Source of the DNA: Christiangramia flava JLT2011
GTDB taxonomy: Bacteria; Bacteroidota; Bacteroidia; Flavobacteriales; Flavobacteriaceae
Assembly (NCBI RefSeq): GCF_001951155.1
Contig: NZ_CP016359.1
Coordinates: 3,868,001 to 3,932,000, forward strand
Direction: 5' to 3'
Length of the DNA: 64,000 nucleotides
Part shown: piece after piece, positions 60,761 through 64,000 of the stretch
Layout of the letters: each line of letters begins with the position of its first letter
Numbering within the stretch: position 1 is the stretch's first letter
Translations under genes and position numbers: made by a program
Notes under the pieces: model-generated
Databases searched by the model: none
Told to the model about the DNA's origin: nothing
What the model saw: only the letters and a program-made list of their open reading frames with translations

Positions 60761-61553
60761 TTCACAAAATACCCAAAAGAAACTGTCCATTCAGGTTAGC
60801 TTGAATGGACTTTCTTTTTGTATCCTGGACGAAAGCTCTAAAAGCGTGGTTTTCTCCAAAACACTGAATTTTGAAAAGCAGCTGGATCCTATTAAACTAT
60901 TATCAAAGATCGAGCTGGAATATGAAAACGAATCCCGCCTGAATCAACCGGTTGATGACGTCAAGGTAATCTTCAGCAACGCGCTGTTCACGCTTGTCCC
61001 CGAAGAACTTTTTAGCGAAGAGCAAGCCTCCAGTTTTTTAAAGTTCAATGCCAAGATCCTGAAAACTGATTTTGTCGCATTCGACAAACTTTCCGAAGGT
61101 ATTGTGAATGTTTACATTCCCTACGCCAATATCACCAACTATTTTTTTGACAAATACGGGGAGTTCGAATACCAGCACTCCATGAGCGTGCTCATTGAAA
61201 CTTTTCTTCAACAGGAACAGGGAACTGCAAAAGCTTTTTTACATTGCCAGCCGAACCATTTTGAACTGGTGATCATCGAAAAAGGCAAACTGCTATTTGC
61301 CAATTCTTTTGAATATGAAACCAGCGAGGATTTTCTGTACTATTTACTGTTTACCGCGGAACAACTTGGCATGGACCCGGAAGATTTTGAGTTGGTGCTT
61401 TGCGGCAACATCAGTAATGATGCTGAAGCCTACAAACTTGCCTGGAATTATATTAAGAATATTTCTTTTGCCGGCCCGCTTCACAGTTTTACCTTTGACA
61501 CTTCGAAAGAGCAAAATGAGCAAGCAGGCTTTTTGCTGTTAAATTCATTTTAA
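60747..61553 (+). CDS. DUF3822 family protein
   Basis: This 268-residue protein has a start at ATG 60747 (MVTSNSQNTQ), inside the previous gene; an in-frame ATG at 60711 is less likely. It begins LSIQVSLNGLSFCILDE and has repeated beta-strand blocks, with FLHCQPNHFELVIIEKGKLLF and LVLCGNIS near the C-terminus. This pattern suggests a PilM-like or actin-like fold, which is inference. No function is known. It overlaps rsmD by one base (TAATG). Confidence 0.83.
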   Translation: MVTSNSQNTQKKLSIQVSLNGLSFCILDESSKSVVFSKTLNFEKQLDPIKLLSKIELEYENESRLNQPVDDVKVIFSNALFTLVPEELFSEEQASSFLKFNAKILKTDFVAFDKLSEGIVNVYIPYANITNYFFDKYGEFEYQHSMSVLIETFLQQEQGTAKAFLHCQPNHFELVIIEKGKLLFANSFEYETSEDFLYYLLFTAEQLGMDPEDFELVLCGNISNDAEAYKLAWNYIKNISFAGPLHSFTFDTSKEQNEQAGFLLLNSF

Positions 61554-62086
61554 TGAGAATTATTTCCGGTCAATACAAAGGGAAGAGAATTACCGCTCCT
61601 TCCAAACTGCCCGTTCGCCCAACCACCGATATGGCGAAAGAAGCCCTTTTCAATATTCTGAATAACCAATTTTTCCTGCAGGACCTCAGTGTGCTGGATC
61701 TTTTCAGTGGCACCGGGAATATTTCATACGAATTTGCGGCTCGCGGATGTTCCAGCATTACCGCCGTTGATGGCAATTATGACTGCATGAAATTCATAAA
61801 AAAAACCAGCACAGAACTAGGTTTCCCTATTGCCGTGATCAAAAGCGATGTTTTTAAATACCTGGAACATACGGCGCTTACCAGTGATATCATTTTTGCC
61901 GATCCTCCATATGACATGGATTTAGCACAATTTGAGAAGATCATCGAGCTGGTCTCTCAGAAGGAATTACTGAAGGAAAATGGCCGCCTCATTGTGGAAC
62001 ATTCCAAACACACCGACCTGTCACATGTTAAAAATTTCTTAGAACAACGAAGATACGGAAGCAGCGTTTTCAGTTTTTTTGAATAA
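61553..62086 (+). CDS. rsmD: 16S rRNA (guanine(966)-N2)-methyltransferase
   Basis: This 177-residue SAM-dependent enzyme methylates G966 of 16S rRNA. It starts MRIISGQYKGKRI, then VRPTTDMAKEALFNIL, the SAM-binding motif LDLFSGTGNISYEFAARG and the catalytic motif FADPPYD. In other genomes it is often next to coaD; here it sits between DUF3822 and a small protein, which is common in flavobacteria. Confidence 0.95.
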   Translation: MRIISGQYKGKRITAPSKLPVRPTTDMAKEALFNILNNQFFLQDLSVLDLFSGTGNISYEFAARGCSSITAVDGNYDCMKFIKKTSTELGFPIAVIKSDVFKYLEHTALTSDIIFADPPYDMDLAQFEKIIELVSQKELLKENGRLIVEHSKHTDLSHVKNFLEQRRYGSSVFSFFE

Positions 62087-62102
62087 TCTGTATATTCAAA
62101 AT

Positions 62103-62480
62103 ATGATTAAAGTTGAAAAGACCTGCGAGCTAGCTTTCACCACCCTGAAATTTTATAAAAATTTCGTTGTTTCCACGGTGCACGAAAATTCCAATCTTGA
62201 TGAATCTGAAATTCAGGAATTGAGAGATGTAATTATTGATTATTACCAGAACAGGCCTTTTGTCTATATCTCCAACCGCCTTCACAGTTACAGTGTGAAC
62301 CCGCTGATCTATGTGAATCTGGTACAGCTGAACCTTCTCAAAGGTATATGTATCGTATGCGAAGATTTTAACCGCCTGCAGACCGCCAATTTTGAACGGC
62401 AGTTTGCGACCATGCCTTTTGACCTTTTTCAGGATCTGGAAGAAGCCAAAGCCTGGGCCAAAGGACTTATTAACTCTTGA
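62103..62480 (+). CDS. SpoIIAA/STAS-like small protein, function unknown
   Basis: This 125-residue protein begins MIKVEKTCELAFTTLKFYK and ends EAKAWAKGLI. The hydrophobic strands around PFVYISNR and LKGICIVCED and the final helix recall SpoIIAA-like proteins (STAS fold), but the resemblance is weak. TTG at 62079 would add eight residues; ATG at 62103 is preferred. It overlaps the start of the GH16 gene by four bases. Confidence 0.7.
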   Translation: MIKVEKTCELAFTTLKFYKNFVVSTVHENSNLDESEIQELRDVIIDYYQNRPFVYISNRLHSYSVNPLIYVNLVQLNLLKGICIVCEDFNRLQTANFERQFATMPFDLFQDLEEAKAWAKGLINS

Positions 62481-63301
62481 AATTCCTGGCAGTTTTATTC
62501 TGCGGAATGCTTAGCATGAATTCCAGCTCCCAATTCGTTCCCGAAAATTACGAACTCCTCTGGCAGGACGAGTTTGAATATCGCGGCAAACCTGACCGAA
62601 AAAAATGGAGCCACGAAGAAGGGCTTTTGCGCAATCTGGAAAAACAATATTACACATCGCGTAAAAAGAACAGCCGAGTGCGCAACGGGATGCTCGAGAT
62701 TACAGCACGCAAAGAGGCCATTCGAAATCGCAAATATGAGGCAAGTGCTTCCAACTGGAAATACTACACTAAGGAAGCCGAATATACTTCAGCCAGTATA
62801 GAAAGTCTTGGAAAATTTGAATTTCAGTATGGCTATGTGGAAGTCCGGGCGAAACTACCAGCTGGACAAGGCGTCTGGCCCGCCATCTGGATGCTTGGAA
62901 GCGACTTTGAATCGGCTGTATGGCCTGAGAATGGTGAGATTGATATTTTGGAACATGTAGGTAAAGATCCGGAGAAAATCCATGCAACCGTACATTTTCC
63001 GGCGAATAACCATGTAGGCTACCAGTCGGTTGGAAATACCATTCAGGTGGAAAAACCACAGGAGCAATTTCATATATATGGCATGGAATGGACTTCGGAA
63101 AAAATAGATTTTCTGGTAGACGGGAAGATTTACCATCATTTTGAACTTTCCGAAGCAGGAGATCACGCTGATCTGTTTCGGAAACCTTTTTACCTAATCA
63201 TTAATCTGGCACTCGGCGGAAATTGGGCTGGTGAGGTAGACCCGGAGATCTTTCCGCAGAAACTCCTTATAGACTATGTTCGGGTTTATCAGAAAAAATA
63301 A
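62477..63301 (+). CDS. glycoside hydrolase family 16 (laminarinase-like), exported
   Basis: This 274-residue enzyme has a signal peptide (residues about 1-18, FLAVLFCGMLSMNSSSQ) if translation starts at TTG 62477, overlapping the previous stop; no ATG start would preserve it. The GH16 domain fills the rest. The catalytic motif EIDILE has nucleophile Glu154, Asp156 and acid/base Glu159. YGYVEVRAKLPAGQGVWPAIW is typical of beta-1,3-glucan hydrolases. It would degrade algal laminarin in marine settings. The gene ends just before rnpB, which is on the other strand. Confidence 0.9.
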   Translation: MKFLAVLFCGMLSMNSSSQFVPENYELLWQDEFEYRGKPDRKKWSHEEGLLRNLEKQYYTSRKKNSRVRNGMLEITARKEAIRNRKYEASASNWKYYTKEAEYTSASIESLGKFEFQYGYVEVRAKLPAGQGVWPAIWMLGSDFESAVWPENGEIDILEHVGKDPEKIHATVHFPANNHVGYQSVGNTIQVEKPQEQFHIYGMEWTSEKIDFLVDGKIYHHFELSEAGDHADLFRKPFYLIINLALGGNWAGEVDPEIFPQKLLIDYVRVYQKK

Positions 63302-63306
63302 AAAAA

Positions 63307-63608
63307 GCAGGTCTGTAAGCCGGATTCTGTATTTCTGAAAATTTCAAAAATCCTTATCATTTATCTGAGACATACATTACTGCATGTCTTTAGCTGCCTA
63401 CCCTCCGGTATGCGGGCGAGCAACCCGACTCAACCGGTATACATGGCATTGCACCGCCTAGAGTTTACCTGGTTTCACTACAGCATTACCTGTACATTCT
63501 TTCTGTTGCACTGGTCCTGATCTTTCGACCGGTGGGCGTTACCCACTAAGCTGCTCTATGGTGTCCGGACTTTCCTCCCTGATTGAACAGAGCGATAAGG
63601 CGACCTGC
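63307..63608 (-). ncRNA. rnpB: RNase P RNA (bacterial type A)
   Basis: On the minus strand the conserved core GGAGGAAAGTCCGGAC and the segment ACAGAAAG are present, and the 3' end CCGGCTTACAGACCTGC is followed by a T-run. GCAGGTC at the 5' end (63608-63602) pairs with GACCTGC at the 3' end (63313-63307) to form helix P1. The length of about 300 bases fits Bacteroidota. Termini are estimated from P1 and from the promoter element five bases upstream. RNase P trims the 5' ends of tRNA precursors. Confidence 0.92.
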
Positions 63609-63613
63609 TGCGG

Positions 63614-63621
63614 CAAATGTA
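63614..63621 (-). promoter_or_regulatory. -7 promoter element of rnpB
   Basis: On the minus strand TACATTTG matches TAnnTTTG; the first P1 base follows after five bases, the expected distance to the transcription start. Confidence 0.6.
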
Positions 63622-63657
63622 ACGCAATTATTGTTGATTTCTTAGGCGTTTTGTTCA

Positions 63658-63700
63658 TAAAAATCACGAGCCCGGCTGGCGTTTAGCCCGGTGATTTTTA
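63658..63700. repeat. 10-bp inverted repeat between rnpB and dnaX
   Basis: TAAAAATCAC (63658-63667) and GTGATTTTTA (63691-63700) are perfect inverted copies with a 23-base centre that holds GGCT/AGCC. The right arm touches the dnaX -7 element. It could be an operator or a terminator for read-through from GH16. Confidence 0.45.
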
Positions 63701-63706
63701 TATTTG
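63699..63706 (+). promoter_or_regulatory. candidate -7 promoter element for dnaX
   Basis: TATATTTG matches TAnnTTTG, 17 bases before the dnaX ATG. Confidence 0.5.
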
Positions 63707-63723
63707 TAATCCAATACTTTTTG

Positions 63724-64000
63724 ATGGAACATTTTGTAGTATCTGCAAGGAAATATCGCCCGCAAACCTTCAAAGACGTGGTTGGCCAGCAGGCGATCAC
63801 CAATACTCTGGCGAATGCGATCAGGAACAACCACCTGGCGCAGGCCTTGCTTTTCACAGGTCCGCGTGGGGTTGGTAAAACCACCTGTGCCCGAATCCTG
63901 GCAAAAATGATCAATCAACAGGAGACCCAGGATCCAGATGAAGATTTTGCTTTCAACATTTTCGAACTGGATGCGGCTTCCAATAACTCGGTTGATGATA
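63724..64000 (+). CDS. dnaX: DNA polymerase III subunit gamma/tau (5' part only)
   Basis: The frame from ATG 63724 stays open to the window end (92 codons). It begins MEHFVVSARKYRPQTFKDVV, followed by GQQAITNTLANAI and the Walker A motif GPRGVGKTT, then ELDAASNNSVDD. These are the hallmark segments of the clamp-loader ATPase, which loads the sliding clamp and links polymerase to helicase. The 3' part lies outside the window. A zinc-binding segment of E. coli DnaX with four cysteines is replaced here by a shorter region (QQETQDPDEDFAFN) with no cysteine except one before it. Confidence 0.95.
   Translation, partial: MEHFVVSARKYRPQTFKDVVGQQAITNTLANAIRNNHLAQALLFTGPRGVGKTTCARILAKMINQQETQDPDEDFAFNIFELDAASNNSVDD

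Overview
The window is chromosomal DNA from a member of the Flavobacteriaceae (Bacteroidota), probably close to Gramella/Christiangramia or a related marine genus. The evidence is gene content (TonB-dependent receptors with SusC/RagA-like or STN N-termini, DUF4249, DUF2911, DUF4834, DUF3822 and YfhO proteins, a fused ResB-CcsA, GH16) and at least sixteen promoter candidates carrying the Bacteroidota/Flavobacterium -7 element TAnnTTTG. No tRNA, rRNA operon, CRISPR array, prophage or insertion sequence was seen. The only RNA gene found is rnpB. Apart from rnpB there is no gene-free stretch longer than about 300 bases.

Layout. 1-4.4 kb: a small exported peptide overlapping a membrane protein, an alanine-dehydrogenase-like protein, DUF4258-like, bcp, nth, and an ECF-type sigma factor with a structured leader. 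4.6-8.8 kb: uvrA and a secreted basic low-complexity protein. 8.9-14.5 kb (minus strand): flippase, glycosyltransferase, YfhO and DUF4834, a surface-glycan group. 15.6-18.1 kb: two PLP enzymes that I interpret as the cysteate synthase and cysteate acyltransferase of sulfonolipid (capnine) synthesis. 18.1-22.3 kb: oligopeptidase B-like S9 peptidase, YbaB, peroxiredoxin-like protein, threonine aldolase. 22.5-28.2 kb: ATP-grasp / alpha-E / transglutaminase triad facing a large zinc metalloprotease. 28.3-34.7 kb: prfB with its programmed frameshift, ArsC-like protein, a small helical protein, an outer-membrane receptor, a small membrane protein, fumC. 34.8-38.0 kb: the cytochrome c biogenesis fusion CcsBA.

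38.2-47.7 kb is a dense plus-strand array: DUF2520, KdsC-like, UbiA prenyltransferase, Maf, lipoprotein, short MscS, then from a separate promoter PIG-L deacetylase, a 35-residue membrane peptide, an SSS symporter and a Gfo/Idh/MocA oxidoreductase. 47.7-55.0 kb (minus): DUF2911, then a four-gene outer-membrane operon (exported protein, STN-TonB receptor, DUF4249 lipoprotein, MG2/plug-like protein). 55.3-57.8 kb: SRPBCC, SDR and photolyase operon with an inverted repeat at its front. 57.8-60.0 kb: kdsB and a RecD-like helicase. 60.1-63.3 kb: pseudopilin-like protein, DUF3822 (perhaps PilM-like), rsmD, a small protein, GH16. 63.3-64.0 kb: rnpB (minus) divergent from the start of dnaX, which runs off the window.

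Most genes are housekeeping or envelope functions. The points most worth following are the putative sulfonolipid pair, the ATP-grasp triad without a neighbouring proteasome-like subunit, several enzymes that lack residues normally considered essential (alanine-dehydrogenase-like protein, SDR, endonuclease III without any cysteine, UvrA without half of zinc finger 1), the sigma-factor leader hairpin, and small genes that are easily missed. All family assignments come from reading the sequence; no database search was run.
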